In this document: one piece after another, positions 22,341-34,958 of the stretch
Layout: every line of letters starts with the position of its first letter
Numbering within the stretch: the stretch's first letter is position 1
Assembly: GCA_963580455.1 (NCBI GenBank)
Contig: OY756958.1
Coordinates: 31,384,501-31,448,500, forward strand
Length of the DNA: 64,000 bases
Reading direction: 5' to 3'
Origin: Euonymus europaeus
Lineage: Eukaryota > Streptophyta > Magnoliopsida > Celastrales > Celastraceae
Program-made: the position numbers and the translations under genes
The notes under the pieces: generated by a model
What the model saw: the letters and a program-made list of their open reading frames with translations, nothing else
Told to the model about the DNA's origin: nothing
The model's database searches: none

Positions 22341-25300
22341 GGACAATGACATTAATTTTATATCAATATGCTATAATTATCTGTAGTTTTATAATTTAAT
22401 AGTGATTAGGGAATCAAGATACAACAGTTAAAATCCACACAAAAAACTGAATCGTGAAGCAAAAACTAAGCAAATGTTAAACTATATTATATACCCATAT
22501 ATATATATAGGTGAACAGTACATCGAACAAAAATTCATCAAGTTCCCTTATTAGACATTTTAATACAGTGCATGAAACCCAACTCTTCCATTGAAGCCAA
22601 GGAGATTCAAGCCTCTTTTTTGACAAGATGTTACGTACTCTCTTTTTGAATTCTTATGTTGACTAGTTGTTTGGTCCTTAATCGAAGGACATGCACCTAG
22701 AACCTCCCTATATGGTCCACCCCATAAGAAGGACGGTTGGATTTGATGAGAATACGTGAACCTAAATAGGCAAAATATGTTCACTTTTGGTCAAATTCAA
22801 ACAAATCACTTGAGTGACTAAGGGGGAAAAAATGACTCACTGATTGAATTATTTTATACTATCAACTAATAAAAGCTATAAAAAAAACTAAGAAAAACTA
22901 TATAATAAAATTACTTAACTATAGTTAAGATGATGGCTAGAAGTTACTTTACTATATATTATATATATTGGAGTAAAAATCAACTTTTTTTTAAAAAAAA
23001 TAAAATAAAATAGAGATGTGTTCATTGTTTTATGAAGAATGTGACATGAACCTAAAAAGCATATTTCCACAGAAGGATACAAAAAAGTCACGGGCTCAAT
23101 CTTTTTCTGTTGACTTGATCTTATAGTCGTTACACCAACGTAAATACGTTTTTATTACTTAATTCACATATAACTTGCGATGTAGGGAACTCTAGACCAA
23201 TAGAGACATTAATTTCAGTAAAATTAGGCACATTATTAACTAAAAGTTTGAATAAATATAGCATAGTCCTTGTTTATCCTTGGGGCTCATAATAATAGAG
23301 TGGGGGCTCTGACAAATTAGACTAAGCTTGCCCGTTCGTGAAACTTATGAATGTTAAATGTTCATGTAGAAAAGTATAGGAAAAGCAATTAGAAATCTTC
23401 AAGTTTCACACACAGAGAACAAAACCCTAGCTACTAATCCAACATAATTCAATGAGCAGTGATGGGCCCAAAACAAGAGTGCATGCGAGCTTCCCAAAGT
23501 TTCCATAGCCAGAGGAATTTGGATTGGATTCAGAAGGAAATGTAATTTTAGGTAGTCTTTTGCACAATTCACATGGACCTGCAGCTATCATCACCAATAT
23601 AATAATTATTTACTCATCACCTTCTTCTTTTTTTGATCGGTACTCATCACCTTCTTAATTGTCTGATTTATTGTCTCTTGACAGAAACTCTCTCTTAAAT
23701 TCTTTATGTGTTGTGCATCGCTTCTTTTATATGGGCACGATATACAACCAATCTTTCACCATTTCCCTTTCAAGTCCTTACTCCCTCTATATGTCAATGT
23801 GTGTGTGTATACATGTAATTATACACATGGGTAGTATTTAATTTAATTTAAAATCTCCAGCTATTTTATCGTTTGGATTGGGATGGGACATCAAGTCTCT
23901 GTTGGGGTTTGCCAGAAAAGGAAGTTGATACTTCGATCATATTCTCCATGTGTAGTGGGTAGGTTTTGGAATGTTGCACGGATTAATCCGCTGCAAATTA
24001 ATGAGGGGACTCTCTCTTTTTTCTTTTACTTTTTCATATAAGTAAGAACCAAAATATATTTTTTATGGAGTATATAATAATTTAATAACCAGACATAATT
24101 TTTTAGTTCAGTTACATTGATTTTTTTCATAAATCTTTTTCTCCCTTAAAATTTGAACACTTTTTGAGTATAAATGAGTTTTAATTACAATATATTATGT
24201 TGATTGTGGAAGCTTATTAGAGAGAGAGAGTTCGTTAACTTTGGGATTTGTGGGCTCTTGTGGTGGGTAATTGACCCCGCACTGTACAAGCAATAAGATT
24301 GAGAGAGAGGGAGAGAGAGGGAGAGAGAGGGGGAGAGAGGGATTTATAATAACTGTGCTGGCTCATCACTTTACTGTCACGTGCAATAGTATTAGGGATG
24401 TCTTATCAAAAACAATGATAATACAATTAATAAATTAAAAAACGCGTTTTCTTTTCTTTTGTTTTGCTGTCCGTCGTCTGTGTGTATTAAAACAGTGTAG
24501 AAAGTTAAGGGCGGCCTAAGGTAGTCAACCATGGAGACAAACACAGGGCTCGAGAATGACAGGCAGTGATTAAGAGAGAGAGGGAGAGAGAGGATTATTG
24601 GGACTCCCACACGCACACTCCTCATCGTTCCCAAATTTCAATCTAATTTACTCTCCCCACAGACATCCTTTTCACAGGATCCATGTTCTATTTCATGCTG
24701 CTTTATTTACAGCTTGTTTCTTTATTTTATTTTTGTAATTTTGTGCAATATAATTTGACACGCAATGTATATAAATTGCATGTGACTTTTATAACCGACT
24801 TAATTTTATAATATTTTTTAGTAGTAAATAATTAAACTCCATGTTGGACATGCAGAGCTTCGTTCAGGCTGAAAATTCCTTCTGACAGCTGGATTTGTTT
24901 TTTGACTTTATATAATGAAACCAAACGATCGAGCTTGCTAGATTAAGTGTGAATTTTTTTGACTTTTGGGCTCCTCTCTCTTCTCATTCAATCAATATTG
25001 TAATTGGATGTTTAGAGTTAAATCAGTAATGGACGAGGAGATGGGGACAATGATTAATTATTCACTAATATTGTTAACTAATTTTATCTAAGACACTACT
25101 TTTGTCACGTGACTACAACATGCGAGGGAGCAATTTGCAACAAAATATATCACACATTATGTTTTAAAAGGTTGCATGCACGAGTGAGACTAGGAGCTCA
25201 CTGAAATTATAAATATATATATATTTGTATTGTAGGACCGTCTACTATATATATAGTAGGACCATCCTACATAACTGTCTTTACATCTTTTTCCATGGAA

Positions 25301-27660
25301 GAGAAATAAAGATTAGAAGTTTTCATTTAAGGATATGAAAAACTGTGACGAGCTGTCCCTCCTCAGTTCCTTCAAGTATTTTAGGTTATTTGGATTGAAT
25401 ACAAATTTGAGTTATTACCATTAATGCATATACAGAGAGTTTCAAAAGTGTACGTGCAGGTGGTCCACCACTCTCTTTTTTCTCTGCATTTGTGATTGTG
25501 AGAGCGATACATATACACATATTTAGTTGGGAGATCGGTGACATCTCAACTCATACTTGGACTCCTACAACAACATTGTTTTGGAATGTTGTCACCATTA
25601 ATAAGCTCCTCGTTCAACGCGGATGATACAGTTGGGAGAGTAAACGGCCAAATTTATATAACTACTCCAATGGTCAATCATCGGAGATTATTTCAGTTAT
25701 CGATTGATTTTATTAAATGAATATATAACTTATTTTTCTGAAAATACCCTAACAATATGTTCGATTATTGATCAATTTGATTATTTCCTATATTCCTTAT
25801 TGATGTCACTTTTATAGATGCCAATAGTAAGTTATTGACTATATATATATATAGATATCGAAGTTCAATGTTAATTGAACCAAACAATCTTTTTTTTAAG
25901 CAACCAAAGAAATCTTTGATGCAATGAGAACAAAAATATGATGATCGTGCCAACTAGGCCACCGTCCATTCAAAAAGTTTACTGTGAAGCGCAAGATTAG
26001 ACCCCGAACGCATGCACGTGGGCCCTGCGTGACCTTTTTGGCACATGTCCACGTAAGCACTGGACCCACATTAAGGTAGGCCCCTCGCCAGTAGTCCATT
26101 TCTTCCTCACGCACATCATTATTTTTTCATGTGCATTATTTTTCAGTGTTAAATAATCAGAGAAATCTATGCACATAGATTGTAGGCGCCAGGCGGCAGC
26201 AGGAGGATCTGTTAAACTTTCTTAATTAAACATCATTATATTGTAATAATACGATAATGTAATAGTAGAAGATAATTTTAATGAACAGACGAAAGTGTCC
26301 TTGAAGTTGTCTCGTCCCTTGATTACCCAACATCATTTAATACGGCTCCCCCAAATGCAGTTAATACAGTAGTGGAGTGTTTACAGTACTGTATCCAAAT
26401 GATGAAATAAATACCGTAAAAAATACTGACTAAAATGCCAATTTCCCTGAGAAAGTAAATACACAGCACAAAGCAGGGCGGCGTGGTGTTCCCCTCCATT
26501 GGGCATGTTGTTTCAAGTCTCCGATAAAAATACCTTTTATATTTCACTTTAGGCTCCAAATCACCTAAATAATAATATAATAATTCCACAGCAATCTCAA
26601 GAACATGATAAAGATTTTTTAACGATGAAAACCTTGCTTGTATTTAATTTTCTTTTGTTATATTGTTATGGATACTTCTCGCCCGAAATAGTACGTTGAA
26701 TCCAATTCATTTAGTATGTTTTGGATCAGAGTATACTCTCACGTATTTATTGTAGTCAAATAAATCAAATTTCCTTGTAAAATATGATTTTGGGTAGCAT
26801 GGTAAACAAATGTATTTAGATTGATATAAATAGATGAAGGTGTATCTAATGTGCCGTGAACTCGATCCAAACACATTCTTAACGATGCGCATCTAATTAA
26901 CGACTGCAACTCGGGTACGCAACCTATTTTCCATTACTATGCTTCGTATGATAAATATGGGTGGGCCATCACTCAACTAAAACTAAATATATTTTTGTTA
27001 ATCGAAACAGACTAAACGGATATGCTAATCAAAGATTAAGATGACATTGATTTGGAATTTGGGAAGGATTCAAATCCAAATAACACACTCGCTATTAGAT
27101 TCTTTATAAGCATATTTGACCGAGTGAGTGGACAATTTGTCCAATTAAAGAAATTAGCCAATTCTACAATGATTGTAGCTGCACAATAAGAAGCAGGCAA
27201 AGACGTAAATTTTATCATTGTAATCACAATATTTGTAGTGTTAATTGTATATGATTACAAGGGTGCCAAAATCCACAATATTTAAGCATTCCCATCAAGG
27301 AAGTGCCAGAAATATCCTTAACACTGACAGGTGTCGGTAAAATAATGGACAAGACTTGATTTTAATCTACACCTCGTGGTAACGCGAACCTTTTTTTTAT
27401 ATGCTCCATGCACATAAAAGATAGAAAAGAGGTCCAGTAATTGGTGACAAATTATCGCATTCAAAAACTTAAATAAATAAAATACTACGCAAAAAAATAA
27501 AGTAGCGGGTTTTCCGGTGCCAAGGACGAAAGTAGAAAAAAGCTGGTGATCCGCCACGTGTCACAACATGGACCATTAGATACTGAGCAATAAGAAGGTA
27601 ACAGCGGTCGATCAACATTCCCCATTTGAGCGATGGGATCGCGACATCCATAGCCAACTA
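22341..27660. other. Gene-poor AT-rich spacer upstream of the SHI/STY gene
   Basis: More than 5 kb without a convincing gene or structural RNA. It holds microsatellites (TA near 22495-22510, GA at 24299-24342 and 24575-24592, TA near 25215-25255) and long AT-rich tracts. The right end must include the promoter of the SHI/STY gene. Reading frames in this region have no recognisable domain. Confidence 0.5.
24299..24342. repeat. (GA)n microsatellite
   Basis: Imperfect GAGAGAGAGG units repeated four times. Confidence 0.9.
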
Positions 27661-27673
27661 GAGGCAGTTTAGC

Positions 27674-27676
<3 letters not shown>

Positions 27677-27706
<30 letters not shown>
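27677..27706. repeat. (AG)n tract in SHI/STY leader or promoter
   Basis: A pure AG dinucleotide run of about 30 bp lies 425 bp before the start codon. GA tracts in this position are common in plant promoters and leaders and can bind GAGA-binding BPC proteins. Confidence 0.9.
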
Positions 27707-27710
<4 letters not shown>

Positions 27711-27792
27711 CACAGGCCCAAGAGAGGCGCTGTTCAGACTTCAGAGCTCAAAAAAGGCGTATAATCTGCAAGAAATCAGAGAGAAAGGATCG

Positions 27793-28153
27793 ATGGAAGG
27801 TGTGTGTGAGAAGTAAATGGGAGTAGCAGAGGAGAGAGAGGAGAGAGAGGCATGGCGGCGTTGCAGACAGAGCTGTAATTCTGTCTCTTAAATGCCTTCA
27901 AACAGAACAACCGTGAACATCAGCAACCAGAGAGAGCAAATTCAAGGCACAACTCAGCGGACCCAAACTCGGATACGACTCGTACGCACAGCACTACACG
28001 AAACAGCGAATCCAGCAAAAACTCAAGTGCACCGCGACTTCATAAAGAAATTTCGAGAAATAAACAATCGTGATTTTGTGTTCTGATATGGAATTTGACT
28101 TCCAATTGAGCTCCGGGAGAGGTTTAGAGGAATGGCAGGGTTTTTCTCATTAG
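27793..28153 (+). promoter_or_regulatory. Leader with a tiled series of upstream ORFs
   Basis: Upstream ATG frames lie end to end ahead of the SHI/STY start: 27793-27816 (7 codons), 27817-27891 (24 codons, its ATG directly after the previous TAA), 27892-28086 (64 codons, again starting directly after a TAA) and 28088-28153 (21 codons), which overlaps the main ATG at 28132 in another frame. A small extra frame sits at 27852-27878. If the transcript starts upstream of 27793 and is unspliced, ribosomes would have to leak or reinitiate. The transcript start is not visible from sequence. Confidence 0.5.
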
Positions 28154-29487
28154 GAGGACGAGGAGGAGGAAGGGGAACAACAGGTGTCGACCAACAAGAA
28201 GACGAGACCCTGAACAATCAGCCACCAACGGCAATTCCCCAAGAAAATTGGTTTTGGTACAGAAATCATGAAGACATCAACAACAAGGGTTTCGAGCTTT
28301 GGCAACAGCAAGGTGGAGGACACAACAATATTCCAGTACACCAGCAAGATCTCTATACATCAGCCGCAGCTTTAGCCGTTGGATCTGGGAGAACCTCATT
28401 CAACGTCTCTGATGAATCCTCTTCGAGATCGGCGTTAATGATGATTCGAAGCACCGCGGGAAGCGGAAGCAGCAGCGGCATTAGCTGTCAAGATTGCGGG
28501 AACCAAGCTAAGAAAGATTGCCTTCACATGCGGTGTAGGACTTGCTGTAAGAGTCGCGGATTCGATTGCCAGACTCATGTCAAAAGCACTTGGGTTTCCG
28601 CCGCTAAACGCCGGGATCGGCAACAACAAATTGCAACTTCACAGCAACAACACCATCAACAACAACTTCAACTCCACAGAGAAAATTCCAAACGACAGAG
28701 AGAAAATCCCAGTCCTTCTGGTACTCTATCTCTAATATTTCTTTTATTTTATTTTTTATCTTCTTTCTCATCGATTATTCCTTGTCATGTAGCGGTTTAT
28801 ATTTTTTGCAACTACTTCATATATTCAGTCTCACTCATAGCAGTATAACACTGACTTGACTATTAAGAAAAAATTTAGTGGCACCGTATCGATTGCGTGT
28901 GCTGTGAAATCGACCTCCATCAGCTTTTCTTGTCGACTTTTACAATCACTGTTGTTTAGTATTCCTGACGCAGTGGATCGACAGGGAAGAAACTATTTCT
29001 CCTATTTGTGTGTGTCGATATATGCAAAAATATTATTATTATAAAATATAAAAGCGCTCCTATCTCTATTCTCAATCCCGCGAACTGTGTGTGTTTAATC
29101 AGAAACTCGTTGTGCTTGTTAGGGTTGGAGCTGGGGAATTTACCGGCTGAGGTCAGTTCGTCGGCGGTGTTTCGTTGTGTGCGAATGAGCAATATAGATG
29201 ATACGGATGATCAGTACGCGTATCAGACGACTGTGAACATAGGAGGACATGTTTTCAAGGGTATACTCTACGATCAAGGGCCTGAAGGAAGTTATGTGCA
29301 AGCTGGAGAGACGACGTCGGGTGGACTTCAACCACTGAATCTTATCGAAGCTGGCATCTCGGGTACTGTTGCGACCACTGGTGTACCGAGTACAGCGTCG
29401 TTTCTTGATCATTCTAGTCTGTACCCAGCTCCAATCAATACTTTCGTGGCTGGTACGCAGTTCTTCCCAAATAATCCAGGATCATGA
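28132..29487 (+). CDS. SHI/STY (SRS) family zinc-finger transcription factor
   Basis: Two exons, 28132-28720 and 29123-29487, encode 317 residues. The signature Cys/His zinc finger is at residues about 119-149 ([31 protein letters not shown]), followed by a basic and Gln/His-rich linker. The family-specific IGGH domain is in exon 2, around [10 protein letters not shown] (about residue 232), ending FLYDQGP-like sequence. The N-terminus is Gly- and Gln-rich. SRS proteins such as STY1 and LRP1 bind promoters of YUCCA auxin-synthesis genes and shape gynoecium, stamens and lateral roots. The intron position just before the IGGH exon fits the family. It has a long leader with upstream ORFs. The exact paralog is not assigned. 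Confidence 0.93.
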
Positions 29488-29507
29488 AATGAAACATTGT
29501 TCTATTC

Positions 29508-29534
29508 TCCTCTCTCTCTCTCTCTCTCTCTCTC
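29508..29534. repeat. (CT)n tract in the SHI/STY 3' untranslated region
   Basis: CT dinucleotide run about 20 bp after the stop codon. Confidence 0.9.
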
Positions 29535-30558
29535 CAACTTTGTAGTTTTGTATTTGGTTTATCTAATGTTGGTCATAAATATTGTAGTTAGTACATTTGA
29601 TAACCCATTGAAGTAGGAGTTAAATTATCCATGAAAAAGAGGAAAAAAGGTTGTTTTTTCCTTGCAAATTTTTCAGTGCTTAGTTTTGTTTTAATAACTT
29701 GTTTGTTAATGGAGAAGATGTTCATGATCCATACGTGTACAGTGTGTGTTTGTGTTTTTCTTTTCTTTTTTTGCACGGGACCTTTTGTATTTGCAGGGTT
29801 GAATTTGGATTTTGTTCGCATTGTGGTTGGTTTTTCAACTTGGGAGTTGGCTTTTTTCATTTTTCCTGTATGGCCCGTGTGTTTGCTTGTTCAGTTGTTT
29901 AAATATGGGTTTAGTCTACTGTTGGACAAACCACAACAAGGGGAACATGTTTTCCTTAAACGCGGTCTGGGGCGGGAGACAGCTAGCCATGCATGATAAA
30001 TCAAGGTTAAAAGGTGAAACCCAAGGCATGCGCTCTCTCGCTCTCTCTCCTGACATTTTTTTAATGCAATTTTATGTGGGATACTAAATGCACATTTTGC
30101 GTTTTTTTTCGTTTGTTTGGTGGATTAGACATCCACTGGTCCGACTTTGATGATGAACGGAAAGTTTACTTATCACCTGCTTTTGTCTAATCCAACCGGG
30201 AGCAATAATATATATATATATACAGAAGCTTATATTATATTATATTCTAGAAAGATGGAGACTTATTTTAATCAACAATATTTCTGACAGAAGACATGTT
30301 TTCTTCTTAATAATGCATGAATAGCTGTTAATGTCATGATTTCCCTTTTCCCAATACAGTACTAGTTTTCTTAATTTTGGTTTTGTTAATGAAATTTAAG
30401 CTAGTGTTTAGGTTTGAAATGGTATGTCACTTGTGCAACAGTTCAATTTTACATTTGCATTCGTATTATTGTTCACTAATGCCAATAGTACAAACTAATT
30501 ATGTCATTTTTAAAACAACATACATGCATACATACATAAATACATAAATATGCATTCT

Positions 30559-30596
<38 letters not shown>

Positions 30597-33500
30597 ACTT
30601 GGGCATATTCTTTTTTACCCATAAAAAATATGTTTCTTGGAATTTATAGATGTAGACTATCAGTATGAACAATTTCAATTCCACTAATTGTATATATTCT
30701 GCCTTATCATCTATCTGTTTTATTTGAATTGAGATTTTCTACTTGTTTAAGAACTGGCTTTTCTCCAGAATTCTTAAATTTAATGATGCTCCAAAGTGAT
30801 TTTTGAATCAAGTAGTAAAATAAATTAATACCTTCAGTGTTTGCTTTCACCATCCGTAGAACTTGGAATAATCCTTTTCCTGTTTTCAATCCTTTTGGGA
30901 AAGAAACCTTTTTTATTCGTTATAGCAAATTAATTTTTGACTTGGGAAGAAGACAAACCTAAAGCGTGAAATACAACTTTACATTTAAGTGTCTGTTTGA
31001 CATTTCTTATTTTACGTGCTTGCGTTTATATTTTTCTTTTTATTTTAATATTTTCTTAAATCATGAAAATGTACAAATAAGTAATGCAACTGTATTTAAA
31101 AAATTATGATTTTATTTCATTATCAATAAATTAATACAAAGAAGGGAAAGAAAAAAAACTCATACGTAATTATATATATTGGCCTCTTTTACAATCGTCA
31201 TTCTTGTGGAAATCTTGGTCACACGAATCCATAAGAAAATTGTGGAAATCCACTACCTGATATTCTTTGCACTAATTCAATAGAATTTATGGTACCGTTA
31301 TTGTTTGGTTATCATTTTGTTCATGTCTTTACTGTTGTTTTTTTTTGTCATGCGTTGATCTAGTATTCTAATAGTTGATGAATTTGGAAGTATTTGATGT
31401 AGCTGAATTGTATGTTAAGTTGTTCCTCCTAAGATTTTATTGTTTTGCTAAATATTTTGAAGTTCTGTATTTGTTCTTGTGTTCTTCAGCATTATAGCTT
31501 CGTTGCAAGTTAAGGAAATTATTAGTTGGTTTTTGGAGAACTTTGAATTCTAGATAAGAAGATAAACATTGTGCTTTACCCGTCGTCTACATAATTAGTA
31601 CTGTTTTGTAGACCATACTGTGTTTACCTAAGGCAAAATGCATACCCGTTCATATTGATTGCATTTCATCTTTTGTCATTGCTATGGGTTTAAATTCTTA
31701 ACTTAGCTTGAGATCTTCGAGCAACTACACGAGTGAGAATTCTCCTTATTGTGTGCAAATTTTGTTTCAAGTGCTGATGTGCTCAATATTGTTTTTTGTT
31801 ATTGGTTACCCTTTTTCTGGTAAAAGCTATACAACCAATCTTATATATAGTCGTGGCACGTAAGACACAAAGTTAATTGTGTCCCTAGATATACATGAGT
31901 ACTCAAGGGAGCTTTCTATCTTTCATGTCCATCATTCTCTTCTTAATTTGTGCTCCACTTTGCCTATAATGCTAGATAGTTGCCTTCTTATATTCAGCTG
32001 GAAACCCCATCAGTCAATCTAGCTTTCAGTTGCATTTTCATGATATCCCCAATACTTACTCCTAGAAATGTTGGTTCTATATGTTAAGTTTTCAAATCCG
32101 TATGCCATAACTAAGCAACTTGACTTGAAATTCTTGCCTGTACTATGATGTTTCTTTGACGTGCAAGTTATTTCCTTAAGATGCATGAACTACCACATCA
32201 AGTGCTTTAGTGTAGTCTGTCCTCATATTGGCTAAAAGTTACTAGGCAATATTCTCCAAATATGCATGCTTGTGCTTTGATTTCTCTTGATTGTACTGGA
32301 ACTCCAGTTCATCGTATATATTTCACCAAAGTAGTAGAACATGTGAGATTTATTTTCTGTTCGTGTCTTATGCTTCATGAAAAGTCATGTCAATACTACT
32401 CAATACTATAGAAGGTTAGACCAGAAATGAAAACTAGGTTGTACTGTCGATCATCTCTATTCTCCAACGCAAAAGGTAGATTTACCAGTTTTACTAGGTA
32501 TGTTTTCATTTGTGAGTATGACCTCATGCACATTTTGTTTGATCCGAAACCTTAGCTTTTTCTCGGATTCTCATGTTTCCTTTTGCAACTACCAAGAAGA
32601 ATAATGTCTCTTAATACCTCTTATGCAGAGAATCCTTTGCTCTTACTTGTCTCAAACACTTATGTACACATACACTGATACACAAGCATGCATACAGACG
32701 AGCAACTTTTGTTTGTTTGTTATATATAAGTGAAAGTATGATTACCAACCTTAATTTTTGCATCTGATCGCTAGACGTCTTCCTTTGGATTACATTCCAT
32801 GTAATGTTCTATGACTTGTGAATTTCATCTTGTTGAACTCTAGACATGTGACTGGACCGTGCACTGCATATAAAGTTGTATGTCGGGGAGTTTGATCTGC
32901 CCAAGGAAATTGCATCTCGTAGGCTTTGAGCCTTTGAGAGTAGTTGGAATAAATTTGTTTGTGGATTGAGGGCACACTTGGGTGACGGGGTCCTAGTAGC
33001 TGGTGGTACTAGTGATGTTCGGACAGAATGGAGATGTTGGTTTGTTTTTGTAGGCGGTATTGATTAGGTGGACCCATCAAAAGTGCCTGGTTTTGTGATA
33101 TGTGTCTCTCGTATGTGAGGAAGGCCGAGCCCCATCTTTTTTGAGAGGTTATTGAGTGACGCGTGTCTTTGTTGCATTATAATTTTGTTTATATTGTGTG
33201 GAGGGCCCAAAACGTGAGAGGAGAATGAATGAGGAAGGCGACCAACTGTTCAAGCAAAATGCTTTTGTTTCTTTTTGTCGTATAGAAGGATTGCCTTTCT
33301 CTCGAGCAATGCACGTTCGGAGTAGGGAAGCTTCCTCTGATTTTTTTCCAGTGGGTCACTTCATTATTGTTTTGTTTCTTGTAGCTTAATTGTTCATCTT
33401 GTGTTTCTCTTTGTTTGGATGGCGGACCCTGTTGATGTTTTTGGGTTTGTGTGTGTAGAGCTGGTCTCTTATCAAGTAAATATTTTGGTATATCTAAAAA

Positions 33501-34237
33501 AAATATTAAGACCAAAAGGAACAATACAAACATTTCTCTCAATTGGGTTGCACTTTAATTATATAATAATATTTATTTTAATGTAATTAAATCAATATAA
33601 TACATCTTTTGATATATTTATATCCACAAAACAAATCTTTCGACACAGAATCATTTTCTCAATGTCTACTCTTTCATTCTTTTAGAAAATTATAACAAAA
33701 TTAATATTGAGTCTTGTATCTTTTATAAAAAAAGTCACATATTCATCAATATCATCAAAACACATCTTTTAATGTAGCCATGTCAATAAAACACATATCT
33801 CAATGCAATTACATTGACAAAAATGCATATTTTTATACATTATTCATCTTCTCCTAAAATATTATGATTGCATTAGTCCTAACCACCCAAGGTGCAAAAG
33901 GTGACATTTCAAGAAGGATATTGAATATAGAACAGGTTCGTGCACAACAGTCATCCAGGAAATGTGGGGCGGGGTCGTGTAAGATACGGACATTTTAATC
34001 CTGACATAATGGAAGACCCGAACAAAAACTAATTCCTTCTCTCGTCAGACCCTCGAACGCTATCAATGTTTTCTAATTTATTCGAACAATCATGGGATGA
34101 ATATACCCCTTTTTTTGGGTCCATGCCTGTTTTGGATAAAAGGCCTAATAAATTTTGTCTCGTCTTTCTCCAACCAAAACTCGCTCTGTCCGCATACTAC
34201 TGATGCTCATTTAAGTATATGTCCAGAAATACGGGTA
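29535..34237. other. Intergenic spacer between SHI/STY and the copia element
   Basis: No gene, tRNA or transposon with readable ends found in about 4.7 kb. It contains a GA microsatellite (30560-30592) and, at 33560-33870, an AT-rich tract with repeated AACACAT(C/A)T units that could be MITE-derived. Short reading frames here lack recognisable domains. Confidence 0.45.
30560..30592. repeat. (GA)n microsatellite
   Basis: Pure GA run of about 33 bp. Confidence 0.9.
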
Positions 34238-34242
34238 ATTAT
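34238..34242. repeat. Copia target-site duplication, left (ATTAT)
   Basis: ATTAT directly precedes the TG of the 5' LTR and reappears at 39795-39799 directly after the CA of the 3' LTR. Confidence 0.92.
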
Positions 34243-34934
34243 TGTTAGGTAAATATACACCTCATGTGGTATATTCTACATTTCACATTGGTAGTCATTT
34301 TTGGTGGATGGAATTAGTATAAGGTCAAGACAAGTTAGGCAAGTTAGGCAAATTAGGCAACTACCCAATTTGCATTCCATCTATAAATAGATGAGCATTC
34401 ATTGTAATTCACATAACAACTCAAGTGAAGAAGAAAGGAAACTTGAGAGAGTTTTGGAGAGTGCCTGCAAAGAGTAGTTTCTTGCAGAGGGTTGTTCCTG
34501 CATCGTGTTGTTGCAAAGAGTGAGAGTGAGAGTGAGTGATACACTAGGTGTATTTGGGGTTTGGGTGAGTGATTCCAAAATATTATTTCACTATTGTATC
34601 CTGTAGTGGAGTGTACTACAGAAGATTGTTGTATCCATTATTTTAATAGTGGAAGTTTTTAGCTGGACTACGGTCCCGTGGTTTTTCCCTGTGAAGGGTT
34701 TTCCACGTAAAAATTCTGGTGCGGTTATTGTTGGTTCCTCGGTCTACTTATCGATCAAGTAAGTTGTTATGATATATTGTGCTATTAATTGCATGTCTAG
34801 GAAAATTCTGTCTAAGGAGATTGGTATTTAAGTGGACCAGTGTGTCCCTCCAATCTTTCCTGGGAATTTACCTGGTGTAATTAGTGGTATAATTGTTCAT
34901 ATACTCTTCACTTGTATCAGTTCATTCCGCAACA
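34243..34934 (+). repeat. Copia 5' LTR
   Basis: 692 bp, beginning TGTTAGGTAAATATACACC and ending CGCAACA. A TATA box (CTATAAATAG, about 34380-34390) marks the probable U3/R start. Near-identical to 39109-39794. Confidence 0.95.
34380..34390 (+). promoter_or_regulatory. LTR TATA box
   Basis: CTATAAATAG within the 5' LTR, repeated in the 3' LTR at about 39247, in a position suitable for the retrotransposon promoter. Confidence 0.6.
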
Positions 34935-34935
34935 G

Positions 34936-34948
34936 TGGTATCGGAGGC
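34936..34948 (+). other. Copia primer binding site
   Basis: TGGTATCGGAGGC lies one base after the 5' LTR. It is close to the TGGTATCAGAGC complement of plant initiator tRNA-Met 3' end, with two differences near its end. Confidence 0.85.
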
Positions 34949-34958
34949 GAGGTTCATT

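Noticed and set aside
26323..26589. Minus-strand open frame of 88 codons with aromatic-rich sequence
   Set aside because: No recognisable domain and AT-rich codon use typical of spacer.
29631..30087. Overlapping plus-strand reading frames with hydrophobic stretches after the SHI/STY gene
   Set aside because: T-rich 3' untranslated sequence easily yields Phe/Leu/Val-rich frames; no domain, no start context and no splice structure.
33560..33870. Possible MITE from repeated AACACAT units
   Set aside because: No terminal inverted repeats or target duplication could be read, so I left it as spacer.
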